A stretch of 64,000 nucleotides of DNA from Burkholderia cepacia ATCC 25416 (GTDB taxonomy: Bacteria; Pseudomonadota; Gammaproteobacteria; Burkholderiales; Burkholderiaceae): NCBI RefSeq assembly GCF_001411495.1, contig NZ_CP012983.1, positions 992,001 to 1,056,000 of the forward strand. Direction: 5' to 3'. Every line of letters begins with the position of its first letter. Position 1 is the first letter of the stretch. A model generated the notes under the pieces. The model did not search any database. It was not told the DNA's origin and saw only the letters and a list, made by a program, of their open reading frames with translations. Shown one piece after another: positions 10,675 to 21,705 of the stretch. Made by a program: the position numbers and the translations under genes.

Positions 10675-10708
10675 GCGGTTCTCCCGAAGCAGGTCGAAAG
10701 GAAGCGTC

Positions 10709-11164
10709 TCAATCGAGCGTCTGGCGGAACACCTTGCCGCCGAATCCCGTCACGACGTTGTCGACCGAGAACGGCGTGTCCTCCTTCGCTTCGAGGATGA
10801 CCGCGACGCTGCCGGGCACGAGCCGCGCCGCAATCGTCTCGACGAACGTGCCGTCGAGCAGCGCATTGCCGGCCGCTTCCGCGAGAATGCCGGCCCCCGC
10901 GCCGGCCGCCATGCCGGTGACCACGCCGAGCGGCCCGGCGAGCAGCCCGAGCAACCCGCCTGCGATCGCGCCGATCACGCCGCCCTTGAACGGCCGCGAT
11001 TCGGCATCGAGCACCGCGAGCTTGCCGGTGGCGTCCTTCTCGACGACGACGCCGTTCTCGATGTGGAATCCCTCATGCTTGTCCGACAGCGCCTCGAAAT
11101 CGCTCGCGGCCCGACGGGCCGTGTCGACGCTGCCGAACACGGCGACGATCAGTTGCCTGGTCAT
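10709..11164 (-). CDS. DUF1269-type membrane-associated protein
   Basis: A 151-residue protein with a small N-terminal alpha/beta part (MTRQLIVAVFGSVDTARRAASDFEAL), a central glycine/alanine-rich hydrophobic hairpin (GGVIGAIAGGLLGLLAGPLG plus GMAAGAGAG), and a C-terminal part. This layout is that of DUF1269 proteins, in which the glycine-rich stretch inserts into membrane. The function of the family is unknown; many are stress-linked. It is probably co-transcribed with the following 84-residue protein gene. Confidence 0.8.
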   Translation of the reverse strand: MTRQLIVAVFGSVDTARRAASDFEALSDKHEGFHIENGVVVEKDATGKLAVLDAESRPFKGGVIGAIAGGLLGLLAGPLGVVTGMAAGAGAGILAEAAGNALLDGTFVETIAARLVPGSVAVILEAKEDTPFSVDNVVTGFGGKVFRQTLD

Positions 11165-11244
11165 TCGATACCTCGCTCGGTTGGTTGGTTAGTCAGTTTG
11201 GCCGGTTACAGCCGCCGCACCGCATGCGGCACGCCGCCCGCTCC

Positions 11245-11694
11245 TCACCTGCGCGCATGCACATCGTCCTCGACATCGTCGACATCCGCCGGAAAGCGAT
11301 GCTGGCCGAAACTCAGGATCAGCACGCCCACCGCGAGCAGCACGATTCCGAACGTCGTCATCAGCATCCGCTCGGGGCTGTCGGTCGCCCCGCGCAGGAT
11401 CAGGTCGCGCGCGAGTGACGTCATCGCAATGAACAGCGGAAACCGCACGGGCAGCCGGCCGAGCCGCAGGTAGCGCACGTCCATCGCGAGCACTTCCAGG
11501 TACAGGAACATCAGCAGCAGGTCGGTCAGCGACACTTCGCCCGCCAGCACGACCTTCCACGCTTCCTGCGCCATTGCGAACGCGGTCGCGAGCCCGATCA
11601 CGATCAGCCCGGCCAGCTCGGCCGCGTGAAGGAAATGGCCGAAGCGGCGGCGAATGCGCTCGGCCGGCGAGCTGGGAATGGTGGTCGTATTCAA
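11245..11694 (-). CDS. PsiE-family (phosphate-starvation-inducible) membrane protein
   Basis: A 149-residue inner-membrane protein with about four hydrophobic segments. The central YLEVLAMDVRYLRLGRLPVRFPLFIAMTSLARDLIL region is the PsiE hallmark. The best start is TTG at 11694, and the preceding gene stops in the same bases (TTGA, a 4-base overlap), so translation is probably coupled. The C-terminal tail is Asp/Val-rich and acidic. The function of PsiE proteins is unknown; induction by phosphate starvation is known for the E. coli member and is not shown here. Confidence 0.82.
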   Translation of the reverse strand: MNTTTIPSSPAERIRRRFGHFLHAAELAGLIVIGLATAFAMAQEAWKVVLAGEVSLTDLLLMFLYLEVLAMDVRYLRLGRLPVRFPLFIAMTSLARDLILRGATDSPERMLMTTFGIVLLAVGVLILSFGQHRFPADVDDVEDDVHARR

Positions 11695-12092
11695 GGTGAC
11701 AGTGGCGTTGAGGAAACTTGAACGGCGCCGGGTGGCGGGAACGCCGCGTCGCGCGCGGCAGCATGCACAGCCCCGCTATCGGGCACGTCGGGCGCGTCGG
11801 CCGCGTCGAGCGCATCCTGCACCGCCGGCGCGTGCGGGCCGGCCGCGCCGATCGCCTGCTCGACCGCGGACAGCGTCCGGCGGCAGCACACGTGGAACGC
11901 GACGCCCGCATCGGAGCAGGCCACGTCGTCGTGCTCGCGGCACAGCAGCAGGCGACAGCCGAGATACCGTTCGAGGCAGTCGATCCGTTCGCTCACCTGC
12001 GCTTCGTCGAGCCGCAGTTCGGACGCCGCGCCGGACAGGCCGCCACGCTCGACCACCGCGACATACACACGCATCGCTTCCAGCAGGTTCAT
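11691..12092 (-). CDS. Short LysR-like protein: HTH without effector domain
   Basis: A 133-residue protein whose first ~65 residues form a LysR-type winged helix (MNLLEAMRVYVAVVERGGLS, then RIDCLERYLGCRLL). The expected ~200-residue effector-binding domain is absent. Instead there is a cysteine-rich stretch (five Cys between about residues 45 and 72) and an Ala/Pro-rich tail. It could be a truncated regulator or a DNA-binding protein in its own right. It overlaps psiE-like by four bases, so the pair forms an operon. Confidence 0.65.
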   Translation of the reverse strand: MNLLEAMRVYVAVVERGGLSGAASELRLDEAQVSERIDCLERYLGCRLLLCREHDDVACSDAGVAFHVCCRRTLSAVEQAIGAAGPHAPAVQDALDAADAPDVPDSGAVHAAARDAAFPPPGAVQVSSTPLSP

Positions 12093-12460
12093 GATGACGC
12101 TCCTCGTCGGCGGGCGCAGCGGAACCTAATCTACTGCACGCGCCGCGCACGCTCAAGAGCACAGCGCCGCGCACGCCAGGAGTACAGCTGCGCGCGCGCC
12201 GCCCGAAAACCGGCCCTGTTTGACGCATTCGCATGACAGTTCGGCGATACGGGTTCCAAAGCCCCGCCGAAGCTGCTAGATTGCTTGCTCGACGACGTTA
12301 CGCGGTGCGGGCCGGTCACGCGCCGCGCGGCCGGCCGCCACCGCCGCGGCCCGTTGCGCGAGGCACGCGCGACGTCCTTCATCCGCATGACACCAAGAGA
12401 ACAGTCGCATGACACAGTTCAACCGTTCGCCTTCGCGCGCCACGGCCCGCCCGTCCCGAC
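12093..12460. other. Divergent intergenic region, LysR-like gene / DyP gene
   Basis: This stretch separates the minus-strand LysR-like gene from the plus-strand DyP peroxidase gene and should carry both promoters. Open frames here (for example on the minus strand through 12131-12415) have Arg/Ala-rich shadow composition and are not called. No clear -35/-10 pair or operator was found. Confidence 0.4.
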
Positions 12461-13522
12461 ATGACTGACCGGCAGCCCACGATGCAGACACCTCCCCCGC
12501 TCTCCCAGGCCGTTCACAGCCCGATCACGCGCAGCGCGATCTTCCTCGTGGCGACGATCAATCCCGGCGCCGATCACGCCGACACGATCCGTTCATGGTG
12601 CGGCGACATCGCCGCGCTCGTGCGCTCGGTCGGCAAGCGCGTGCCGGGCGGCAACCTCACCTGCGTATGCGGCTTCGGCGCCGACGCATGGGACGCGCTG
12701 TTCGGCGACCCACGCCCCGCCGCGCTGCATCCGTTCCGCGAGTTCGGCGCGGGGCAGCGCGTCGCGGTCGCGACGCCGGGCGACATCCTGCTGCACATCC
12801 GCGCGGAAGCGATGGACCTGTGCTTCGAACTCGCGACGCAGCTGCTCGGCGCGCTCGGCGATGCCGTCACGGTGGTCGACGAGGTGCACGGCTTCCGCAA
12901 TTTCGACCAGCGCGCGATGATCGGCTTCGTCGACGGCACCGAGAACCCGGAAGGCCGCGAGGCGGTCGACTTCACGGTGATCGGCGACGAAGACGCGGAA
13001 TTCGCGGGCGGCAGCTACGTGATCGTGCAGAAGTACCTGCACGACATGGCCGGCTGGAACGCGCTCGCGGTCGAGACGCAGGAGCGCATCATCGGCCGCA
13101 CCAAATTGTCGGATATCGAACTCGCGCCGGACGTGAAGCCGTCGTGCTCGCACAGCTCGCTGACCACGCTCGACGAGAACGGCCAGGAAGTGAAGATCCT
13201 GCGCGACAACATGCCGTTCGGGCGCCCGGGCGCGGGCGAATTCGGCACCTATTTCATCGGCTACGCGCGCTCGCCGGCGCCGATCGAGCAGATGCTCGAG
13301 AACATGTTCGTCGGCCGGCCGCCCGGCAACTACGACCGCCTGCTCGACTACAGCCGCGCGGTCACCGGCTCGCTGTTCTTCGTGCCGTCCGCCGACCTGC
13401 TCGAAGCGCTCGCCGATCGCGCGGCGCCGGCCGCCGACGCCGCGCAGCCGGAAGCGTCGCCGTCCGCGCCGCATCGCGACGGTTCGCTGAAAATCGGCTC
13501 GCTGAAAGGCATCCCGTCGTAA
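12461..13522 (+). CDS. Dye-decolorising peroxidase (DyP) with encapsulin-loading tail
   Basis: A 353-residue haem peroxidase of the DyP family using H2O2. The catalytic GxxDG motif is GFVDGTENP with Asp158; the proximal haem ligand is probably His231 (KPSCSHSSL) and the distal Arg is Arg248 (KILRDNMPFG), with spacings very close to those of E. coli YfeX. After the peroxidase fold comes an Ala/Pro/Asp-rich linker and a C-terminal DGSLKIGSLKG (340-350), a near match to the peptides that load DyP into family 1 encapsulins. An encapsulin gene follows about 1 kb downstream. No signal peptide is seen, as expected for cytoplasmic nanocompartment cargo. A second in-frame ATG lies at 12482; neither start has a strong ribosome site. 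Confidence 0.95.
   Translation: MTDRQPTMQTPPPLSQAVHSPITRSAIFLVATINPGADHADTIRSWCGDIAALVRSVGKRVPGGNLTCVCGFGADAWDALFGDPRPAALHPFREFGAGQRVAVATPGDILLHIRAEAMDLCFELATQLLGALGDAVTVVDEVHGFRNFDQRAMIGFVDGTENPEGREAVDFTVIGDEDAEFAGGSYVIVQKYLHDMAGWNALAVETQERIIGRTKLSDIELAPDVKPSCSHSSLTTLDENGQEVKILRDNMPFGRPGAGEFGTYFIGYARSPAPIEQMLENMFVGRPPGNYDRLLDYSRAVTGSLFFVPSADLLEALADRAAPAADAAQPEASPSAPHRDGSLKIGSLKGIPS
13478..13510 (+). other. Encapsulin cargo-loading peptide of the DyP peroxidase
   Basis: Codes for DGSLKIGSLKG, four residues from the protein end. It fits the LGIGSLK-type consensus of DyP and ferritin-like cargo of family 1 encapsulins (here Lys replaces the first Gly). It follows a low-complexity flexible linker. 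Confidence 0.85.
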
Positions 13523-13542
13523 CGCCGGGTGCCGATGGCCGT

Positions 13543-13564
13543 CCGGCGCGCGACCGCGCGCCGG
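13543..13564 (+). terminator. GC hairpin after the DyP gene
   Basis: A perfect 9-bp inverted repeat with a 4-base loop, 20 bases past the DyP stop, without a T tract. It could end or attenuate the DyP transcript before the encapsulin gene. Terminator role is inferred. Confidence 0.4.
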
Positions 13565-13698
13565 GCGGGTCCGGAGCCGCCGCGGCTCAGTCGGCCGGAG
13601 CGCGCGTGCAGCGCTGCGCAACAGCCCCCTCCACCGCGCCACCGCTTATGGGCAGTGACGCGCGCAGGCTTGCATTCCCGGCACGCCGCCCACGCGAC

Positions 13699-14088
13699 TC
13701 AACCCACCAGAATATAGAGCCAGTTCTTCGGCAACGCCCCGCCCGGGCCGTTGCTGCATGCCAGCAGCCGTTCGCCGGATTGAGGGTGCGTGATGCCGGT
13801 ACGGAACGTCTCGATGGCCTTGCGCTCCAGACGGTCGAACGCGTTCCCGACCAGGTTGTGCGCTTCGAGATAGATCGGGGCCATCAGTTTGAAGTCAGGC
13901 TTGGTGGCGCGATGTTTCGCCAGCCGGGTGTACAGGTCGCTGGTGATGCCGATATAGAACTTGCTGTACTCCGGCTTCGCGGCAAACGCGTTCAATACCT
14001 GCCGCAAATGCCCGATGACATCCTCGTGATTGATGACGCCCGTCTTCAGCATGTATTTGTCTTCGGGCGAAACGAGTTGCAATGCCAT
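13699..14088 (-). CDS. GIY-YIG-like nuclease domain protein
   Basis: A 129-residue protein. The core FYIGITSDLYTRLAKHR matches the YIG-x-T-x-L-x-x-R-x-x-x-H signature of GIY-YIG endonuclease-like domains, and RLERKAIETF may hold the metal-binding Glu. The first GIY strand is not obvious, so the fold may be degenerate. The start at 14088 is set by TGGAGG seven bases upstream. It lies on the opposite strand between the DyP peroxidase and encapsulin genes. Such small nucleases are often mobile, so it may be an insertion into the encapsulin locus. Confidence 0.75.
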   Translation of the reverse strand: MALQLVSPEDKYMLKTGVINHEDVIGHLRQVLNAFAAKPEYSKFYIGITSDLYTRLAKHRATKPDFKLMAPIYLEAHNLVGNAFDRLERKAIETFRTGITHPQSGERLLACSNGPGGALPKNWLYILVG

Positions 14089-14419
14089 GAACGACCTCCA
14101 CTTGTTGTGAAGCATCAATAGGCTGCGTCTATGATTCATCCGGGCCCGGCTCCGACGACCGCCCAACCCCTGCTGGCAGAAACCCGGCTGGATGAATGTT
14201 CGTAAGAATGCACGACTCGCGACAGGACGTCGACCGGAATTGATTCCGCACAGCGTTGAACGCGGCCCGGGTGATGGTGCCGCCGGCACGCCCCGGGTAT
14301 CGCGGCAATCCAGTCGCGGCATTCCGCGTTCGCCCACACCCGCACCACACGAATTGCATCACAGTTGCGCGACCGCACGGTGTCGTTTCGATTTGTGCTG
14401 CAGCGGTGTCGATCGAGCC

Positions 14420-14428
14420 TGCTAATAT
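14420..14428 (+). promoter_or_regulatory. Candidate extended -10 promoter for the encapsulin gene
   Basis: TGCTAATAT is an extended -10 type element in an otherwise GC-rich stretch, about 100 bases before the encapsulin start. No good -35 is found. It would give the encapsulin gene a promoter separate from the DyP gene. Confidence 0.35.
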
Positions 14429-14527
14429 TCATTTTCGTCCGCGATCGGCAGGCTGGCATCACGCACAGCCCGTCAGCCGATCGGCCCGCCATCAAGTGTT
14501 TCCGCTGACGTGAGGCAATCCAAATCC

Positions 14528-15343
14528 ATGAATAACCTGCACCGCGAACTCGCCCCGATCTCGTCTTCCGCCTGGGAACAAATCGAGGAGGAAGTGGCAC
14601 GCACGTTCAAACGATCGGTGGCCGGCCGCCGCGTCGTCGATGTCGACGGCCCCGAAGGCCCCGAGCTGTCGGCCGTCGGCACCGGGCACCTGGTCGCCGT
14701 CGACGCGCCCCGCGAGCACGTGAACGCGCGGCTGCGCGAAGTCCGCACGATCGTCGAGCTGACGGTGCCGTTCGAGTTGAGCCGCGATGCGATCGACAGC
14801 GTCGAGCGCGGCGCGCGCGATGCCGACTGGCAACCGGCGAAGGACGCCGCGCAGCGGCTCGCGTTCGCCGAAGACAACGCGATCTTCGACGGCTACCGGG
14901 CCGCCGGCATCGTCGGCATCCGCGAAGGCACGTCGAACCGCAAGCTCACGCTGCCGGCGGACGTCAGCGCGTATCCCGACGCGATCAGCGATGCGCTCGA
15001 GGCGCTCCGCCTGGCCGGCGTCGACGGCCCGTATTCGGTGGTGCTCGGCTCGGATGCGTACACGGCGCTCAGCGAGGCGCGCGACCAGGGTTATCCGGTC
15101 CTCGGCCATATCAAACGGATCGTCAGCGGCGAGATCATCTGGGCGCCGGCGATCAGCGGCGGCTGCGTGCTGTCCACGCGCGGCGGCGATTACGAGCTGC
15201 ATCTCGGGGAAGACGTATCGATCGGCTACACGAGCCATACCGACAAGGTCGTCCGCCTGTACCTGCGCGAAACGTTCACGTTCCTGATGCTGACGAGCGA
15301 AGCATCGGTGGCCGTCGCACCGCAGGGCAACCCAACGGCCTGA
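14528..15343 (+). CDS. Family 1 encapsulin shell protein (linocin M18-like)
   Basis: A 271-residue HK97-fold shell protein; family 1 encapsulins are about 265-270 residues. Recognisable family stretches are the N-terminal NLHRELAPISSSAWEQIEEE, GRRVVDVDGPEGPELSAVGTG, and GPYSVVLGSDAYTALSE, with the late DVSIGYTSHTDKVVRLYLRETFTF segment. Family members self-assemble into icosahedral cages, commonly 60-mers. The cargo is almost certainly the DyP peroxidase encoded upstream, which ends in a loading peptide. The start at 14528 is preferred over the GTG at 14510 because it gives the normal N-terminus and has TGAGG upstream. Confidence 0.95.
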   Translation: MNNLHRELAPISSSAWEQIEEEVARTFKRSVAGRRVVDVDGPEGPELSAVGTGHLVAVDAPREHVNARLREVRTIVELTVPFELSRDAIDSVERGARDADWQPAKDAAQRLAFAEDNAIFDGYRAAGIVGIREGTSNRKLTLPADVSAYPDAISDALEALRLAGVDGPYSVVLGSDAYTALSEARDQGYPVLGHIKRIVSGEIIWAPAISGGCVLSTRGGDYELHLGEDVSIGYTSHTDKVVRLYLRETFTFLMLTSEASVAVAPQGNPTA

Positions 15344-15445
15344 CCTCGGCTGTCCGCGCGATGCCCGCCGGGCGTCGCACGCGGCCGGCCGCACCGCCGG
15401 CTGCATGTTCGTCGCCGATCGAACCCACTTTGCATGGAGTGTGTG

Positions 15446-15715
15446 ATGAGCGAGTCGAATGAGGCATTACAGGCGCTGCAGGCGTCGGTCGACCAGTTGA
15501 AGAAGGCGGTCGACGCAAACGCGAGCCGCCAGGCCGGCGACACCGCCGTGCTGTTCACCGTCCTGTCGCTGGTCCTGGCCGAGTTGCCGCCCGACACGCG
15601 CAACCTGATCGAGGATTCGTTCTCCGTCTGGGCCAATGGCCTGCCGGATGCGGCACTGTCAACGGACGTGAAGCAGATCGCCCGGCAACGGCTCGCGATG
15701 ACCCTCCCGGACTGA
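15446..15715 (+). CDS. Small helical hypothetical protein downstream of encapsulin
   Basis: An 89-residue, probably all-helical protein. Residues 1-30 (ALQALQASVDQLKKAVDANA) look like a short coiled coil, followed by a mildly hydrophobic helix (AVLFTVLSLVLAELP). ATGGAG lies shortly before the ATG at 15446. It begins 102 bases after the encapsulin stop on the same strand and could be in the same transcript. No encapsulin-loading motif is present at its C-terminus. Function unknown. Confidence 0.6.
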   Translation: MSESNEALQALQASVDQLKKAVDANASRQAGDTAVLFTVLSLVLAELPPDTRNLIEDSFSVWANGLPDAALSTDVKQIARQRLAMTLPD

Positions 15716-16343
15716 CCGCGGCACGCCGCGGTTGCGCCCTGTCCGGTCCGGACCGTGCAACCCGCCTGCTCCTTCGGCCGCCACGCACGCATCGTCCGCG
15801 GTGCGCGCACGGTTGCATCCGGCCGCTCGCCGCACGTCCCCCGTGCGGCGCTTCCGTCGCGCCCGACCACCCGCGGCGCCCTCCATCCACCTGCCACCGG
15901 CGCCCTGCGCGCCCATGTCGCACCGCCCCCCGTTCGCGTGGCGCCCGCTCCGCTTTCCGGTCACCGCACGTTACGCGTACCGCGCACGCCCGAGCCGCCG
16001 TGCATCCGCCCGTCTGTGCTCCTCTTCGCCCGTGCGCGCCCGCATCCGAGGGTGCAATTCGCAGCCGGGCCGGCGTGGAACTGTGTCTTGGATGGCCTCC
16101 GCCGATTCGCTATTTTGAACGCAGTCGAAGCGATGCCGTGGGCTCCTCCCGGCACGCACGCCTGCCGTCCTGACCGCGACCGCGCACGACGCCGGCGCGC
16201 ACTGCGCGACAGCCCGGGCACGGCCCGCGCGCCGCCGTGCCGCCCTGCTTCATGTCGTGCGTTCGCGGTCGGGCCGCGCAAGCGCCGCACCGCATCGGGA
16301 CTTCACCCTTCGACCCACTTTCACCGACAGGAGCCAGACCACC
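15716..16343. other. Long leader/intergenic region before the disaggregase gene
   Basis: About 630 bases without a credible gene; frames through it are shadows rich in Arg, Pro and Ala. A sigma-70-like promoter candidate is present at 16088-16116. No heat-shock (sigma-32) consensus was found by eye. Confidence 0.5.
16088..16116 (+). promoter_or_regulatory. Candidate sigma-70 promoter for the disaggregase gene
   Basis: TTGGAT (-35) and TATTTT (-10) with exactly 17 bases between. Transcription would begin near 16123, giving a leader of about 220 bases. Confidence 0.4.
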
Positions 16344-19169
<2,826 letters not shown>

Positions 19170-19205
19170 AACAACGCATGCCCTGCAATCCGGGGCACGC
19201 ATGAC

Positions 19206-19230
19206 CGGCTCCGTCCGCCGGACGGAGCCG
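19206..19230 (+). terminator. GC hairpin after the disaggregase gene
   Basis: A perfect 11-bp inverted repeat (arms 19206-19216 and 19220-19230) with a 3-base loop and no clear T tract. It lies between the disaggregase stop and the next gene and may separate the transcripts. Confidence 0.45.
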
Positions 19231-19293
19231 CCCCACGCCGCGACACGGCGCAACCGAGCCACCCGCACCGGGCCCGGCTATTGGAGATTCACC

Positions 19294-21573
19294 ATGACAA
19301 ATCGACGCGAAGTGCCAGGCATCAGGAAGTACGACGGGCCCGCCGGCGGTTGGGGCGCGCTTCGCGCGACAGCCGACGCGGTGCGCACCCAGATGGAAAC
19401 CATCGAGGCGCCGATCGTGCTGATGCGGACCAACCAGCCCGACGGCTTCGACTGCCCCGGCTGTGCATGGCCCGACAAGGAACACAAGTCGACGTTCCAG
19501 TTCTGCGAGAACGGCGCGAAGGCCGTCACGTGGGAAGCGACGACCAAGCGCGTGACGCCCGAGTTCTTCGCGGCGAACACCGTGTCGTCGCTGCTGCGCA
19601 TGTCGGACTACGAACTGGAGAACATGGGCCGGCTCACGCATCCGCTCGTCTACGATCGCGCGACCGACACGTTCCGCGAGATCGCGTGGGACGATGCGTT
19701 CGCCCGCATCGGCGAAGTGCTGCGCGCGCTGCCGCCGGAGCAGGTCGAGTTCTACACGTCGGGCCGCGCATCGAACGAAGCCGCGTACCTGTACCAGCTG
19801 TTCGCGCGCGAGCTCGGCACCAACAACTTCCCCGACTGCTCGAACATGTGCCACGAGCCGACCAGCGTCGGCCTGCCGCAGTCGATCGGCATCGGCAAGG
19901 GCACCGTGTCGCTGGAGGATTTCGACCACTGCGAGCTGATCATCTCGATCGGCCACAACCCCGGCACGAACCACCCGCGGATGATGGGCACGCTGCACGA
20001 GTGCTCGCGGCGCAACGTGCCGATCATCGTGTTCAACCCGCTGCGCGAGCGCGCGCTCGAACGCTTCGCGGACCCGCAGGACATGATCGAGATGGCGTCG
20101 TTCGGCTCGACGCGGATCGCGTCGACGTACTACCAGGTCGACGCGGGCGGCGACGCGGCCGCGCTGAAGGGCATCATGAAGGCGCTGCTGAAGCTCGAAG
20201 CCGAGCAAGGCAACGTGCTCGACCGCGATTTCATCGCGCAGCACACCAACGGCTTCGACGCGTTCTCGGCCGACCTCGAAGCCACGTCGTGGGACGACAT
20301 CGAACGCGCGAGCGGCCTCAGCCAGGCGCAGCTCGAACAGGTCGCGATCGCGTACGCGAAGTCGAACGCGACGATCGTCACGTACGGGATGGGCGTCACG
20401 CAGCACAACAAGGGCACCGCAACCGTGCGCCTGATCGCCGACCTGCTGCTGATGCGCGGCAACATCGGCAAGCCCGGCGCCGGCGTGTGCCCGCTGCGCG
20501 GCCATTCGAACGTGCAGGGCAACCGCACGGTCGGCATCACCGAGAAGCCGTCGGCCGAGTTCCTGAAGAAGATCGAGGACGTGTGCGGCTTCACGCCGCC
20601 CGCGCATCACGGGCACGACGCGGTGCAGGCGATGCAGGCCATGATCGACGGCACCGCGAAGGCGCTGCTGTGCCTCGGCGGCAACTTCGCGGTCGCGCTG
20701 CCCGATCCGGAACAGTCGTTCCCGGCGATGGCGAAGCTCGACCTGAGCGTGCATCTCGGCACGAAGCTGAACCGCTCGCACCTGCTGGTCGCGAAGGAAA
20801 CCTTCATCCTGCCGGTGCTCGGCCGCACCGAACTCGACATGCAGGCCACCGGCCGCCAGTCGATCACCGTCGAGGATTCGATGTCGATGGTCCACGCGTC
20901 GGCCGGCAAGCTCAAGCCGGCGTCCGACCAGCTGCGCTCGGAGCCCGCGATCGTCGCGGGGATCGCGCATGCGACGCTGCCGAACAGCAAGGTCGCATGG
21001 CTCGACCTGATCGCCGACTACGACCGCATCCGCGACCTGATCGACCGCACGGTGGACGGCTTCGAGGCGTTCAACGAGCGCATCCGCACGCCGGGCGGCT
21101 TCCGGCTGCCGCTGCCGCCCACCGAGCGCGTGTGGCCGACGCCGACCGGCAAGGCGATGTTCTCGGTCTACAAGGGCGTGAAGGAGGATGCCGACGTGCT
21201 CGGCGGCGAGCAGGTGCTGCGGCTCATCACGCTGCGCAGCCACGACCAGTACAACACGACGATCTACGGGCTCGACGATCGTTATCGCGGCGTGTTCGGG
21301 CGTCGCGACGTGCTGTTCATGAACCCGGCCGACCTCGCGAAGTACGGGCTCGAACACGGCGACCTGGTCGACATCGAGACGATCACCGCATCGGGCCGCA
21401 CGCTGCGTCTCGAGAAGATCACCGCGATCGAGTACGACATCGCGCCGGGTTCGGTCGGCGCGTACTACCCGGAAGCGAACGTGCTCGTGCCGCTCGACTA
21501 CATCGACAAGGAAAGCGGCACGCCGTCGTACAAGTCGGTGCCGGTGCGCGTCGCGCGCTCGGCGGTCGTCTGA
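19294..21573 (+). CDS. FdhF/YdeP-family molybdopterin oxidoreductase
   Basis: A 759-residue cytoplasmic enzyme of the molybdopterin oxidoreductase family, the same length class as E. coli YdeP. It has GFDCPGCAWPD near residue 50, the molybdopterin-domain stretch FYTSGRASNEAAYLYQLFARE, and SNMCHEPTSVGL where formate dehydrogenases place the metal-ligand Cys or selenocysteine (here Cys, no in-frame TGA). The C-terminal MGD-binding domain contains SHDQYNTTIYG. The substrate is uncertain: YdeP is linked to acid resistance, while annotations often say formate dehydrogenase alpha subunit. FdhD and moa/moe genes elsewhere in the window could supply its cofactor. ATG at 19294 has TTGGAG upstream. Confidence 0.88.
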   Translation: MTNRREVPGIRKYDGPAGGWGALRATADAVRTQMETIEAPIVLMRTNQPDGFDCPGCAWPDKEHKSTFQFCENGAKAVTWEATTKRVTPEFFAANTVSSLLRMSDYELENMGRLTHPLVYDRATDTFREIAWDDAFARIGEVLRALPPEQVEFYTSGRASNEAAYLYQLFARELGTNNFPDCSNMCHEPTSVGLPQSIGIGKGTVSLEDFDHCELIISIGHNPGTNHPRMMGTLHECSRRNVPIIVFNPLRERALERFADPQDMIEMASFGSTRIASTYYQVDAGGDAAALKGIMKALLKLEAEQGNVLDRDFIAQHTNGFDAFSADLEATSWDDIERASGLSQAQLEQVAIAYAKSNATIVTYGMGVTQHNKGTATVRLIADLLLMRGNIGKPGAGVCPLRGHSNVQGNRTVGITEKPSAEFLKKIEDVCGFTPPAHHGHDAVQAMQAMIDGTAKALLCLGGNFAVALPDPEQSFPAMAKLDLSVHLGTKLNRSHLLVAKETFILPVLGRTELDMQATGRQSITVEDSMSMVHASAGKLKPASDQLRSEPAIVAGIAHATLPNSKVAWLDLIADYDRIRDLIDRTVDGFEAFNERIRTPGGFRLPLPPTERVWPTPTGKAMFSVYKGVKEDADVLGGEQVLRLITLRSHDQYNTTIYGLDDRYRGVFGRRDVLFMNPADLAKYGLEHGDLVDIETITASGRTLRLEKITAIEYDIAPGSVGAYYPEANVLVPLDYIDKESGTPSYKSVPVRVARSAVV

Positions 21574-21640
21574 TGCGAGGGCAGGCTTGCGGTGCGTCAC
21601 CCGCCGCGTGCCTGCCTTCGTCATGTCGAAACGCTGCCAC

Positions 21641-21672
21641 GGGCCACCGCATCTCGACCGATGCGGTGGCCC
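21641..21672. terminator. Bidirectional-type terminator hairpin
   Basis: A perfect 13-bp inverted repeat (21641-21653 and 21660-21672) with a 6-base loop between two convergent genes. A short pyrimidine run follows on the plus strand. It is well placed to end both the YdeP-type and the permease transcripts. Confidence 0.6.
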
Positions 21673-21705
21673 CCTCTTCCTGCTCCGCTTCGAAAGGCGC
21701 CCCGC

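Noticed and set aside
12131..12415. 94-codon minus-strand frame in the DyP upstream region
   Set aside because: No ribosome site and Arg/Ala-rich shadow composition; it lies in an expected promoter region.
15446..15715. Second encapsulin cargo
   Set aside because: The small protein after the shell gene has no LGIGSLK-type C-terminus, so it is not called cargo.
15755..16343. Upstream extension of coding frames before the Clp ATPase
   Set aside because: Arg/Pro-rich translation without family match; the Clp homology starts at 16344 with a ribosome site.
19850..19870. Selenocysteine codon in the YdeP-type oxidoreductase
   Set aside because: The position that carries Sec in some formate dehydrogenases is a normal Cys codon here (SNMCHEP) and no in-frame TGA exists.
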